Source of the DNA: Chromera velia
Taxonomy: Eukaryota; Sar; Chromeraceae
Length of the DNA stretch: 40,453 nt
Direction: 5' to 3'
Assembly: GCA_018398765.1 (NCBI GenBank)
Contig: JAHBMJ010000761.1
Location: 1-40,453, forward strand
A program made the position numbers and the translations under genes. A model generated the notes under the pieces. It saw nothing but the letters and a program-made list of their open reading frames with translations, searched no databases and was not told where the DNA came from. This document shows, one piece after another, positions 1 through 8,972 of the stretch (positions within the stretch are counted from its first letter, which is position 1; each line of letters opens with the position of its first letter).

Positions 1-238
1 CACCTGGTCCGACAAGCGCAAACTGAAATCGAACGTGAGAGCGCGCACTGTGAAGCATCGGAAAGCACATCCATAAGCCTGCGAAGGCAGGGTTCTTCAC
101 TCGATGGAGGGGGGCACCGCGACTTGCATCCCACCCTCCGAGCTCAGAGCTGTTCCCGACCACCACCAATGTCTGCCCCTCCCGAGGCTCCACACCAGAG
201 CAAGCGAAAAGCACACAACCCGTCTCCGCCTCGATCAT
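1..238 (-). CDS. CBM20-like domain protein, 5' end only, runs off left edge
   Basis: An ATG on the minus strand at 236-238 opens a frame that stays open to base 1. It encodes the start of a protein nearly identical to that of 8973-10910. The visible part holds a CBM20 (starch-binding) signature: VVVGNSSELGGW, then RGAPLHRVKNPAFAGLW and VRFQFALVGPG, matching the family pattern of a beta strand, an L-G-x-W turn and a second strand. This copy reads SELGGW where the other reads SDLGGW. By homology the missing part should hold the polar linker and Cys-His repeats. It is divergent from the plus-strand gene at 3114. Whether the full gene is intact cannot be told from this window. Confidence 0.75.
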   Translation of the reverse strand, partial: MIEAETGCVLFACSGVEPREGQTLVVVGNSSELGGWDASRGAPLHRVKNPAFAGLWMCFPMLHSARSHVRFQFALVGPG

Positions 239-591
239 CGGGATGTCTGGATGATCGAGGATCCGTGCAGGGAAACACAAATGCCACCCCTGAGTGATGT
301 CTGCAAATACGCAACCAGCACACAAGTGAACAGAATGCACCAGCCTTTTCGTCTAACAGCGAGGACAACAAGACCCATGGACCGTTCGAGGAAGAAAGCT
401 CACACAACAGTCTCCATTGATTCCCCTCAACTGACTTGATTCTGTTCGATTGGACTCGAGCGTGTCTGGAGAGAGACGCACTCGCAAGGCGTCAGAGGTT
501 GGAGGACCAGAAAGAAAGCCAATGAAACTGAAGAGCAGGGACAGCGCGACAATCAGAAGCCTCGATCCTCTCGCTGCGTGATTGGCAACGC

Positions 592-608
592 ATACCCTGG
601 ACATTAAT
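592..608 (+). repeat. Left terminal inverted repeat
   Basis: This 17-base terminus is a perfect inverted match to 1847-1863. It is preceded by the target duplication ACGC at 588-591. Confidence 0.93.
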
Positions 609-809
609 TTGTGGGCCCTTTTCTGGGCCACGCCGCCGAGGCGCCGCGCATTGATGCCCGTCTACCGATACAGATGCAACATGCATGCGATGAAGATTGC
701 ATGCATACATCTGATCATTGCATGCCGTCTAAAGGAGCCAATTTTTTTCTTTTGCGGCCGACGTGAAGCTGGGCAGGGGGGATTGCGGCTTCACCGCCTG
801 TAAGCAACA

Positions 810-1490
810 ATGTGCACACTTCCTCCTTTATTAATTGAGATCTGGAGGTCGATTCAAAAGGAAGCAGAGGCTGTGTGGATGGACAGAGCACTTCTTGTGC
901 AAGTGTTAGAAGCTAGGTTAGAAGAGAGAAATGAGAAGTTTGCTTGTAGGAAAGTGAAAGCGGGAGACTTTGTGCCGTATGTCATTACAGGCACCACTGA
1001 CGAGCCTCAGGGGACTTTCAGAGTGTGGGCAGGGTTGCAGAAAGCGGGCCCCCAAGATGGGGAGAAGAAGGCTTACACGATTGCTAAGCATCGCGTGTGG
1101 GGGATTCCCGGCCGACACAATTTTAAATTTCATTTCTCTGCAGAATAGGGGACAGATTGGGTAAAATGCATGAAGAGAGAGACAGTCCATCTCTATGTGG
1201 TGGATGTTGTTAAGACAGAGGAAGCAGGGTTAAAGGCAGAAATAGATTGGGCACTTGGATTGACAGCTGCTCTCTGGGGTGAGGGAATAGTGACCAAGGC
1301 ATGGCCTCAGTTAAAGCACACGCCAGTGAAAGGATCTTTTTTCAGCAAGTTTCACAGCGGGGAGACAGAACTACACACAGTAGAAACCCTTCTTTGAGTC
1401 TGGCGTCCTGAATGGAGGGATCTCTTGATAGATGAGCAAGGTGTGTGGATGGGAGAGCTGAAACTCTTATGGTTACACATAAAAGCCTAG
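810..1490 (+). pseudogene. Decayed frame inside the transposon
   Basis: One reading frame runs from the ATG at 810 to a TAG near 1490, interrupted by an in-frame TAG at 1146-1148 and TGA at 1395-1397. The pieces on either side of each stop keep protein-like composition (for example VWMDRALLVQVLEARLEER before the first stop and VWRPEWRDLLIDEQGVW after the second), suggesting a formerly continuous coding region. I do not recognise the family and see no clear DDE catalytic triad. It may be part of a former transposase or a captured host fragment. The frame lies wholly inside the inverted termini, so it moved with the element. Confidence 0.4.
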
Positions 1491-1560
1491 CATAAAAGCC
1501 TTATGTTTTAAATGCAAAGGCCCCCTTAGAGTCTGCGGGGGAGTCTGGAGATGCAACAGA

Positions 1561-1851
1561 ATGCTTCCTTCCGCTGAGACTGAGCCTTCCAGGCCGGCTC
1601 ATCGCCCTGTCACGCAGTGTGAAATCTGTCGTACAAACCCCGCACACCCCCTTTGCTTTGCAGATGAGCGGTGCACCCAGGGAGAGAACAGAGAAATCAA
1701 ACTTTGTGTCGCAAATTGCAAGGAAAAAAAAGTTTCATGTCAATGTCAAATGACAGTAAATGATTTGAAAAACAAATTTTCTCCAGGACCAGATTTCTTT
1801 AAAGTTGAATGCATCTATAACTTAGTTTTTATAAAAATGCATACACATTAA
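1561..1851 (+). CDS. Small cysteine-rich frame at the 3' end of the transposon
   Basis: This is a 96-codon frame starting with ATG. It shows a cysteine arrangement C-x2-C, a spaced cysteine, then LCVANC and CQC, between residues 21 and 62. Similar zinc-binding cysteine clusters close several transposase families, including piggyBac, but the termini and target here are not of piggyBac type. The frame ends inside the right inverted repeat region. It could be the 3' remnant of the transposase in a different frame from 810-1490, or chance. Confidence 0.25.
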   Translation: MLPSAETEPSRPAHRPVTQCEICRTNPAHPLCFADERCTQGENREIKLCVANCKEKKVSCQCQMTVNDLKNKFSPGPDFFKVECIYNLVFIKMHTH

Positions 1852-1863
1852 TGTCCAGGGTAT
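1847..1863 (-). repeat. Right terminal inverted repeat
   Basis: Perfect reverse complement of 592-608, followed by the second ACGC at 1864-1867. Confidence 0.93.
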
Positions 1864-3113
1864 ACGCGTAGACAGCTTTGCTTGCTTTCTCCCGTTGAGT
1901 CGATCGACCGACAGCAGAAAATAGACAAAGATCAACTGATCAAGAGAAAGACAAAGGGGGACTGATAGACTGGAATGCACCTTGATTGGGGACTTGAAAC
2001 CGCCAAAGACGAATGCTGCTGAGAAATAAGACAGGCAGCAGGGCCTAAGTAGGCAAAGACAGCAAGTCAAAGGAGACAAAACTTAAAGGACACAAAAAGT
2101 CGTTTTAAGACCTTTTCTTACCTTTTCTCATCTTTGTCGCCTCTCGCAATCACGTCTGACGCTTTATGCTGTTGTTCAACATCGATCCCTGGGTTGTCAA
2201 AAAAGGATCAAGGTACTGTCAGACTCACAATCAGAGTGACAACTTCAAAACTCTCAGCGATCATGCATGAAAGCGATGCAAATTCAATGATGCAAAGGCA
2301 TCTCAAGCGCGCTTGCAGTCCGCCATGCAGGATCTATGCAGGTCTCGTTTCTAAAATCTTTCCATGTACGACTTTGAATTCTCAGTCACACTGTCACAGT
2401 TTCTCTGACAGACCGACGGTCCATTCAATGTGACGGTATTGTCTGATTCCACAGCGGAAACTCTACTCCCAATCCTTGAAGGAGGCGTGAGCGCTTCCTT
2501 GACGAATCACTTCGAACCAGAAGCGAAGAGGCTGAAGAGACAGCGACAGTTGGACTCGGACAGAGTGCACGGGTGCGTCGGCGAGTTGCCAGCGGTCACA
2601 GCCCTCCTGTTGGACTCATTCACCGTGATTAGGGAAAAGGAAAAAGAAGAAGAAGAAAGCGGGTGAAAGAGAAGCAGGACATCCGAGAATTCCCATCACA
2701 TATCCTTTTGTACAGAAGTCATTCGACGATCATCCTTGCAACAATCGCTAGTCGATCAATCAGGCCAACGCGTCTTCAGTCTTTCCAGGGAAGTTGAGTT
2801 AGTTCATCGAGGCGCCTGAATTGATTGGGTGAGTCAATGTGTATGAGTTGTGTCTGCAAGTGAAGTCTCTTTTGACAATAACAAGGGATGAAGGCTGTGT
2901 TTGGGGAGGTCAAATTTGTGCCAAGCTTGTCTGAGTTCTCAAGTCTCTGAGATTGCACTTCTGTGCATGCCGTGCATGTCTTTGGCTCTGCTTTGCGGCT
3001 TTCTACAGGTTCCCCTTGAAGGACACCGTGTGACTGCGTACCCATTGTGACTGTCACTCGTGTCGGTTGATTGAAATTGAAGCCGTCTACCTGTCTACAT
3101 ACACAGTGGCACA

Positions 3114-4826
3114 ATGAAGGGTTTGGTCGCCTTTGTTGCGCACTGCCCGGAAGTCCGAGAGAATCAACGCGTTGTGGTGGTGAGAGAATGTCCTGAGCTG
3201 GGAGGGTGGGAGTTGGGTGGTGCGTTGTCTCTGAGACCTGCACCGTGTGGGCGTCCGTGGTGGGTGTCAAGTGAGGTGAGAGTGAATCTGTCGGCATCCC
3301 AGATGGGTGTCTCTGCAGATGTCGCGACTGACAGGGGGGCTGGGGGGGAAAGGGGGGGGGTGATCGTGTCAGAATTGAAGTTTTGACTTGTTGCGATTCC
3401 GAATGAGGGCGACGTTGTCGATTTGCCAGATTTCCATGAGGTCGTGTGTCTTGAGGGGCTGAAGGGTGGAGACTTCCGTGTGGTGCGTCTGGTTGGGGGG
3501 CTTGCTGCTGCTGAGTGCTCTTCGGTGGGAGAGAGGTATGAGAGAGGTGAGAACATAATCTGTGTTAGTGAAGGAATGGGAGGAGAGGGGGAGGAGACGG
3601 AGTTCGTTGGAATCTCGGTGGAATGGGGGGTCCCTGAGAGCGTGCAGCTCGCCTTGCTCCCTCTGTACACGAACAGGCAGGCAGAGCATTTGCAGTGACA
3701 GAGTGAGCATCCTGGTCTGTCTGACCATCCGACCCAGTCAGAGAATGCGTCTCCGATGTCCTCAAAGATGACTTAAGCAGCCCCCAGAATGTTCGATTCA
3801 GAAAGTTAGGACACGTCAAGCATCTCCCTCTGCAGGCACAAGACGGCTGTCCACTCCAGACAGTCTGATAGTGAGAGGAGAAAGGGTGAAGGCGAGAACA
3901 GAAGTCTGTCAGTGGGAGCTGGCAGCCGTCCCTCTGACGGCGAGTGTGAGTCTGACAACCCGATCCCCAGCTCTCACCCTTCGACCTCCACCCACCTGCA
4001 GACGCATGATCGAACCCGTGATCGGCAGCCAGAAGAGAGGCTGTGTGAGAGGCCACACGGCTTATCAGTTCCCTTGAAGCGTCGTCGGTCAGAGGCTACT
4101 CTCACTCAGCTGAGAGGAGACGAGTGCGATGAGGTGTCTGGCCTTGACGGTGAGAGAAGTGGGGGTACTTCGGGTGAGTTGGAGAGGGAGGGGGGTTGTG
4201 TGCGGGAAGAGAAGCGTCGTTGTCTGAGTGCGTCTCTTCCATCCTCTGCCCCTCTCTCTTCAGAGTCCTGCGGAGGGAGGGGGGATCCGGTAACTGGAGG
4301 GAGAGCGGTCGTGTCTGCTGAGAGTGGTCGTCGGGGGGGAGAGGGAGGAGAGGTGAGGAGAGACCGCCACGGGAAGATTCTGTGTTTGCATGGACGGGTG
4401 CGCTATTCGTGCAAGGAGTGCGGGGGGCGGGGTATCTGTGAGCATGGCCGTCAGCGCTCTCAGTGCAAGGACTGTGGAGGAAAGGGCATCTGTGCGCACG
4501 GTCGCCTTCGCGCTCAGTGCAGGGAGTGCGGCGGGACGAAAATCTGTGAACACGGCCGGCAGCGTCACCAGTGCAAGGAGTGTGGAGGGGCGAGCATCTG
4601 TGAGCACGGCCGGAAGCGTTACTTCTGCAAAGACTGTGGAGGAAAGGGCATCTGTGCGCACGGTCGCATTCGCTCTCAGTGTAGGGAGTGCGGGGGGACG
4701 AAAATCTGTGAGCACGGCCGGCAGCGTCACTTTTGCAAGGATTATGGAGGGAAGGGCATCTGCGTGCACAAAAAAAGGCGTTACGACTGCAAAGAATGCA
4801 AGCAGGTCTCTTCCCTTCCTCTTTGA
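3114..4826 (+). pseudogene. CBM20-like plus tandem CxH/CxxC repeat protein, broken copy
   Basis: Homologous to 12517-14283 along its whole length and to the intact minus-strand gene 8973-10910. The ATG at 3114 opens a CBM20-like segment (CPELGGWELGGALSL, then RPWWVSSEVRVNLSA). The frame meets TGA at 3384-3386, a site shared with unit 2. It then has three stops absent from unit 2: TGA at 3696-3698 (AGA there), TAA at 3774-3776 (CAA there) and TAG at 3807-3809 (CAG there). After these the frame is open through the linker to eight 18-residue repeats (about 4380-4805) and ends VSSLPL-stop. Repeat 7 reads CKDYGG, losing a conserved cysteine. Multiple stops and ligand loss mark relaxed selection. 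The part from about 3912 could still be transcribed. Confidence 0.85.
4380..4805 (+). repeat. 54-bp tandem repeat encoding eight Cys-His-Cys-Cys units
   Basis: There are eight consecutive units with the amino-acid pattern C-x-H-G-R-x-R-x2-C-K-x-C-G-G-x2-I, 18 residues (54 bases) each. Adjacent units are also very alike at DNA level, as expected of a coding minisatellite that expands and contracts by unequal exchange. Unit 7 has Tyr in place of the last Cys. Confidence 0.9.
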
Positions 4827-6730
4827 TCGGTTTCTTCCCTTTTCACCTTTTTGCTGTGTTCGTTGTCTGTCGGGTCTCCTCATCTTTTTCTTCTTCTTTG
4901 TGAATGCGTGCGTCAAGCTATCGATCCGCTTTCCTCATGAACAGTCGCCTAAATGCTGCGTATGCGCCCACACATGCAGAAAGGTGTCTGCCTCTCACCT
5001 CTCCGTCCAGCTGTGCGTGTTCCTTCCAACTGCTCATGAGGATCTGGTAGGAAGAGCTCTGATGGGTGCATGTTTGTCCGACCATCTCGTCTTTCACTCC
5101 ATCCAGCGCCATTCACCTATTGATCCTCTCAGTCATCCTTTCTCCCTTTTTGCTTGGCTTTTGCGTGCATGCGTTGTCCCTTCCTCTCTCTCTTTCCTTC
5201 TTTCAGTCCTTCTACTTATGTTTGTGATACTTCCACTTTGGTCCCTTTTTTCTCCGTTCTTTGGTCGTTTCCCTTTTGACTGGAGACTGCAAATAGAATG
5301 GAATGTTGACGTTGTATGAGTGTTGCATTCTAAAGTTCAGCAAGAAGTGTTGTGCTTCCAGGCACGTCGCCCACTTTCTTCGCTCGTCTGTGCGTCTCCC
5401 CGTTACAACTGAAGACACCAAAAATGAAAAGTCGAAACGCGACCTGCACCGTCAGGCAGCGAAGAACCACAAGGGATCGAGGAGGTAAAGAAACAGGAGC
5501 ATGCAGAAAAGTGGAAGGAACTCTTGAGCATACAGAAAGAGGGAAGGAAAGAGGGCAGGGCTGCCAGCTGGGGGTGATGGGAGGAGGGAGGAACAGAAAC
5601 GGAAGAACATAGAAAGAAAGAAGTCTTTGTACGTGTTCGCAGAGACTTTCATGAGGAAGCTGAAGAGCTTACTAGGGTGCATGAACGTCTGACCATCTTT
5701 TTTTTTACTTTATCCGACACTCTTCACTCATTCCACTCCCCCTTTTTCTCTCTGTGTCAGTCCTTCTCCTCGTGTTTGTAATTGTTCCTTCTACTCTGGC
5801 CCTCTTCTTCTCTCTCCTCTGTGAACCGAACACTGTAAAGAGAAACAGTGCATATCAGATCGAAACGCCATCCATCAAAGAGCGAAAAGCGTCCACCGAT
5901 CGAGGCAGCGAGACCGCCATGCAGACAAAAAAGAAGGCCACGGAGGGAGAGCAAAGAGATTGAGTGAGAAGAGAAGCAGCAAGGGGACAACGTACACGGG
6001 GACAAGGACAGAAGAGAGCAACTCAGTCGGTCAGAAAGAGGAAAGGAATCTAGGGAGGCATGCACGGGCAGAGAGGTTGGCTATTTGTATTTGAGGGGGG
6101 AAGAAAGACGGAAGAATGCAGGGGAAGAAACTTCGTATTTGCAGACACGTCTATGAGCAGCCTAAAGAGAGCTAATTTGCGTTTCCCTCCTTTCCCTCGC
6201 CCCTGTCCTTTTTCCCTTTCTTCTTTGCTTCTCTACTGGAAAGTGACTTTTCCCTCAGACACATCATTCATTCTGTCCGGTATCGTTTCTCTCTTGACTC
6301 TACGTCTCTTTTCTTGATCATTAATTTGGCACTTCCTCCTCTCCTTTCTTTTCCTTTCCACGGGTGTTGTCCTCTTCTGTTCCTTTTTGTCTGTAAGTCT
6401 CTTGTGGATAATAGACTGGATTTATCCTGCCAATATTCACTTTTCTGCGCACACTTCGCCTAGCCCTTCGCCTCATTTCATTGGTTGAGTGAAGGTGCGT
6501 GTAGGGATTGTTTTGAATTGTTCAAACCAGATCCGGCTGCTTCGTCTAAGCAGCTTGTATGGCCGGCCAAAGCAGGAAGAAGAACCCGGCTTGAAGTATG
6601 CTTAAAGTGTCTTCCTGGGATTGCGGTTCCGTTTCCATGGCAACTCCATGGCATCCATGCATATGTTCCGGGGCCCGATTTCAAATTGAATACACGTGGT
6701 TTCCGGGTGACTCGTACTACAGGTTAATTT
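4827..6730 (+). repeat. Duplicated 3' flank of the plus-strand gene, unit 1
   Basis: Pyrimidine-rich DNA matching 14284 to about 16150 in unit 2. Within it a stretch near 5060-5300 recurs imperfectly near 5680-5830 (shared text such as TCAGTCCTTCT and TTTGTAATTGTTCC-like segments), giving an internal tandem period of about 0.6 kb. The reverse-complemented 3' flank of 8973-10910 is a more distant relative. Short frames here are not preserved between copies with confidence, and no gene is called. Confidence 0.7.
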
Positions 6731-6774
6731 CTAACCTTACATTAATGGTAGAACGGTGTCTAGAACGGTGTGCT

Positions 6775-7600
6775 GCTAGACCAGTGCTTCAGAATTCCAG
6801 ATATTTGATAGAACTCATTATATACATAGTAGTGCTCTAGGTAGTGCTACATTTGTTTTTAAGGGGGAAACTGCAGTGGTGCTACATTGCAGCTACAATA
6901 TAATAGTCATCCAGTGGCAGTGCAATGGTACAATTTGATCTTTATTTTTTTTTATTTGACTTGGAGCCTGAGTATTTATAAGAGTATAATATTATATATA
7001 TAATATATAGTTTAAAGCAATTAAAACTCTTAATGTTTGTCAACACACGACATAATACAGCATACAGACTGTTTATTTTGTTTACTTTTCCTATCTAAGG
7101 CTATCTTCTCAGGCTCCTCAGCTTATATTATTAGCTTTATAACTTTTTGCAGTAACTTTTTATAGATACAATTGAACTTCATGACAATTACACTTTATGA
7201 ATGAACCACTGATTTTCACGTGCGGCTAGCTTTTTTGGCAGTTTTTTTACCTGCATGCTATCGATTAAATCTTTTTAGAGTATGGAATGCAAACTGGAGT
7301 GCACAGCGATGCACCGATGTTTATGATCATGCAGATGGAGCTGATGCCGATGCAGATGTAGATAAACGTCCAGAATACTTCGGGGGCGGGGTCAGGGTCA
7401 AGTAAATAAGCACCCCCTGCTTACTCGGCTCCCGCTGGGGCGCGTACCCAGACTCACGTCCTTCTAGATCGTTTTGCTACGCTTTACAACCTGGGCTAGT
7501 CTCGTCCAGCCTAGCGTCCAGACTGGTCTTTCTAAGAATTCATTTAGAATTTCATTCATTATCATCTATTATCATTTTAAGATAAAAAAAATTCTGAATT
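6775..7600. other. AT-rich island between the duplicated units
   Basis: Base composition drops sharply to AT-rich, with runs such as ATATTATATATATAATATA near 6990. It separates the 3' flanks of the broken plus-strand gene and the intact minus-strand gene. It is distantly similar to 16195-16720. I see no coding frame worth calling. Confidence 0.6.
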
Positions 7601-8972
7601 GAAATAAGGCAGTTAAAGCCGGTGAGGGGCTGATGGGAGGAGACACGAAGAGAGAGGGAAGTTTTGGCGTTCGGAGAGTCGTCCATCAGCAATCTGCAGA
7701 GCTGGATTCATACTACCAATATTTGTTATGCACACTTCGCCTCGTTGCTTGAATAAATGTGCGTATATGCTGCTAGGCGTGTTGGGATTTGAAGTTTTTA
7801 AACGAACGGCTGCTTCTTTTAGCAGTGGCCCCAGAAAAAAAAATGGAAAACTTAGGGAGAGGTAGTTTCCCTCTATGCTCTCCTCTGTCCAAGTCAAAAG
7901 CGCCCACACATACGCACACCCACGCTCCCCACCCACCCACCCCCCAACACACACAAGTGCAGACCGTGACAGAAAAAGGAGACATCGTACGTGCACAGGC
8001 TTGCGCATGCACCACCAAGCAGACGCGCCCACCCACCCATCCCATCTGAAGCGACTCCTCCTTACAATAACGATTGTCCCCTTTAATTGCAGGTCGGCAC
8101 AGGTCGGCCAACCGATCCCTCCATTGAGAGAGTCATCAGGCATTCTTGACAAGCAGAGAGAAAGGAGAAGAGAAGAGAAGAGAAGAGAAGAGAAGGGCCG
8201 GAAGGAAGAGCAGAAACCGGAAGAAATAGATCAACCCAGTCAGACGCACCATCCCGGACCACTCTCTCAGTGTGTCTCTGCATGCATGAGTGCATGTGTC
8301 CAAACAATTCGGGGTGCCTATCTGAAAGATCCCCCACCTCTTAATTCTCCCCCAACGACTAGACAGAGACCACGACGAGGGGCCGGACTTGTGGGTGAGC
8401 GCATGCACTCAGGAAGGCAGGAGGCTCAGCAAACAGATGAAAATTAAGAGGCAGTTGCTTTAAAGGCGCTCCGCTGCCAGAGTCAAAAGGAACCACCCAC
8501 CCACACACACACAACCAAGAGCACCGACGGTGCTCGGAAATAGAGAGGCTCTTCTTCGAAGGCGTGCACAAGAAAACAGACGCGCCCACCATCCAAGCCC
8601 TTCAGAGCGAGCCCTTCCAAAGCGTCCCCAAAAACAGCAATTCTTCTTTTTCCGGGTCGGCCAATCGATGAACACACTGAGAGGGAGAACAGATATTCTG
8701 TCCCGCAGAGAGGAAACAAAAGAACAGCAATGAAAAGAGAAGAGAAGTAAGTAAACGAAGAAAGGATGGGAGAGAAGAATCCGGAAAAAATTGATCGACC
8801 CAGTCAGACACAAAGAAGCTACGCATCTCTATGTATGAGCGCACTCGCAGCCTTCAACTGCCTCTGAACGAGGAAAACAGATCGAGGACCCGACGCACGC
8901 AGTCAGAAGAAAGTGGTGAAGAGAGCCAACAGACACCTTAACGAAGAAAGCAGAAAAAAGAGAAGAAACTGA
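7600..8972 (-). repeat. 3' flank of the intact minus-strand gene, with internal duplication
   Basis: Purine-rich on the plus strand. Two imperfect copies of a segment lie at about 7850-8440 and 8450-8990, sharing text such as GTCGGCCAA, GACCCAGTCAGAC and AAGAGAAGAGAAG. Read on the minus strand it resembles the 3' flanks of the plus-strand paralogs just after their stop codons, so the gene was copied together with its downstream DNA. The part at 7700-7830 also resembles 6420-6560 in direct orientation. A pure AGAAG-type run lies near 8165-8195. Confidence 0.6.

Larger units (their letters stand above)
592..1863. mobile_element. DNA transposon, 1272 bp, TIRs plus 4-bp target duplication
   Basis: The element begins ATACCCTGGACATTAAT (592-608) and ends with the exact reverse complement (1847-1863). 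It is flanked by ACGC on both sides (588-591 and 1864-1867). Unit 2 shows the uninterrupted site, GGCAACGCGTAGAC near 11250, with a single ACGC, so the insertion boundaries are defined to the base. Inside is a decayed frame (810-1490) and a small cysteine-rich frame (1561-1851). The superfamily is not assigned. A 4-bp duplication fits several groups, and the TTAA of piggyBac is not the target here. It is probably non-autonomous in its present state. Confidence 0.93.
239..3113. other. Divergent intergenic region of unit 1, split by a transposon
   Basis: This lies between the start codons of two divergent genes and should contain both promoters. Leaving out the 1272-bp element and one copy of its 4-bp target, about 1.6 kb remains, nearly the same length as the matching region 10911-12516. 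I see no canonical TATA box or recognised motif that I can defend. Short open frames on both strands (for example 2134-2433) are not preserved as frames in unit 2 and are not called genes. Confidence 0.6.
1..7560. repeat. Segmental duplication, unit 1
   Basis: Bases 1-591 match 10673-11252 almost without change. After a transposon insertion, the match resumes from 1864 (to 11253 onward) and runs through the plus-strand gene and its 3' flank to about 6730. It then fades into a diverged AT-rich tail to about 7560. The offset is 10672 bp before the insertion and 9403 bp at the plus-strand gene. The unit holds a minus-strand gene cut by the window edge and a broken plus-strand paralog. The left boundary lies outside the window. 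Confidence 0.93.

Noticed and set aside
592-1863. piggyBac assignment of the transposon from its CCC-containing termini and cysteine cluster
   Set aside because: The flanking duplication is ACGC, not TTAA, and the empty site in unit 2 confirms this.
3360-3429. An intron removing the shared TGA in unit 1 (GT at 3360, AG at 3429)
   Set aside because: Its 70-nt length would break the frame, and the donor dinucleotide is absent from unit 2. Shorter in-frame options (about 42 nt) lack a pyrimidine tract, though they are not formally excluded.
4390-5319. A 309-codon alternative frame through the repeats of the broken plus-strand gene
   Set aside because: It is a frame-shifted reading of the same repeats that runs into the non-coding 3' flank; the Cys-His frame is the conserved one.
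7380-7520. Possible tRNA or small structured RNA in the GC-richer patch of the AT-rich island
   Set aside because: I could not fold a cloverleaf with a T-arm GTTCRA-type box, and a related diverged patch near 16680 does not keep the pairing.
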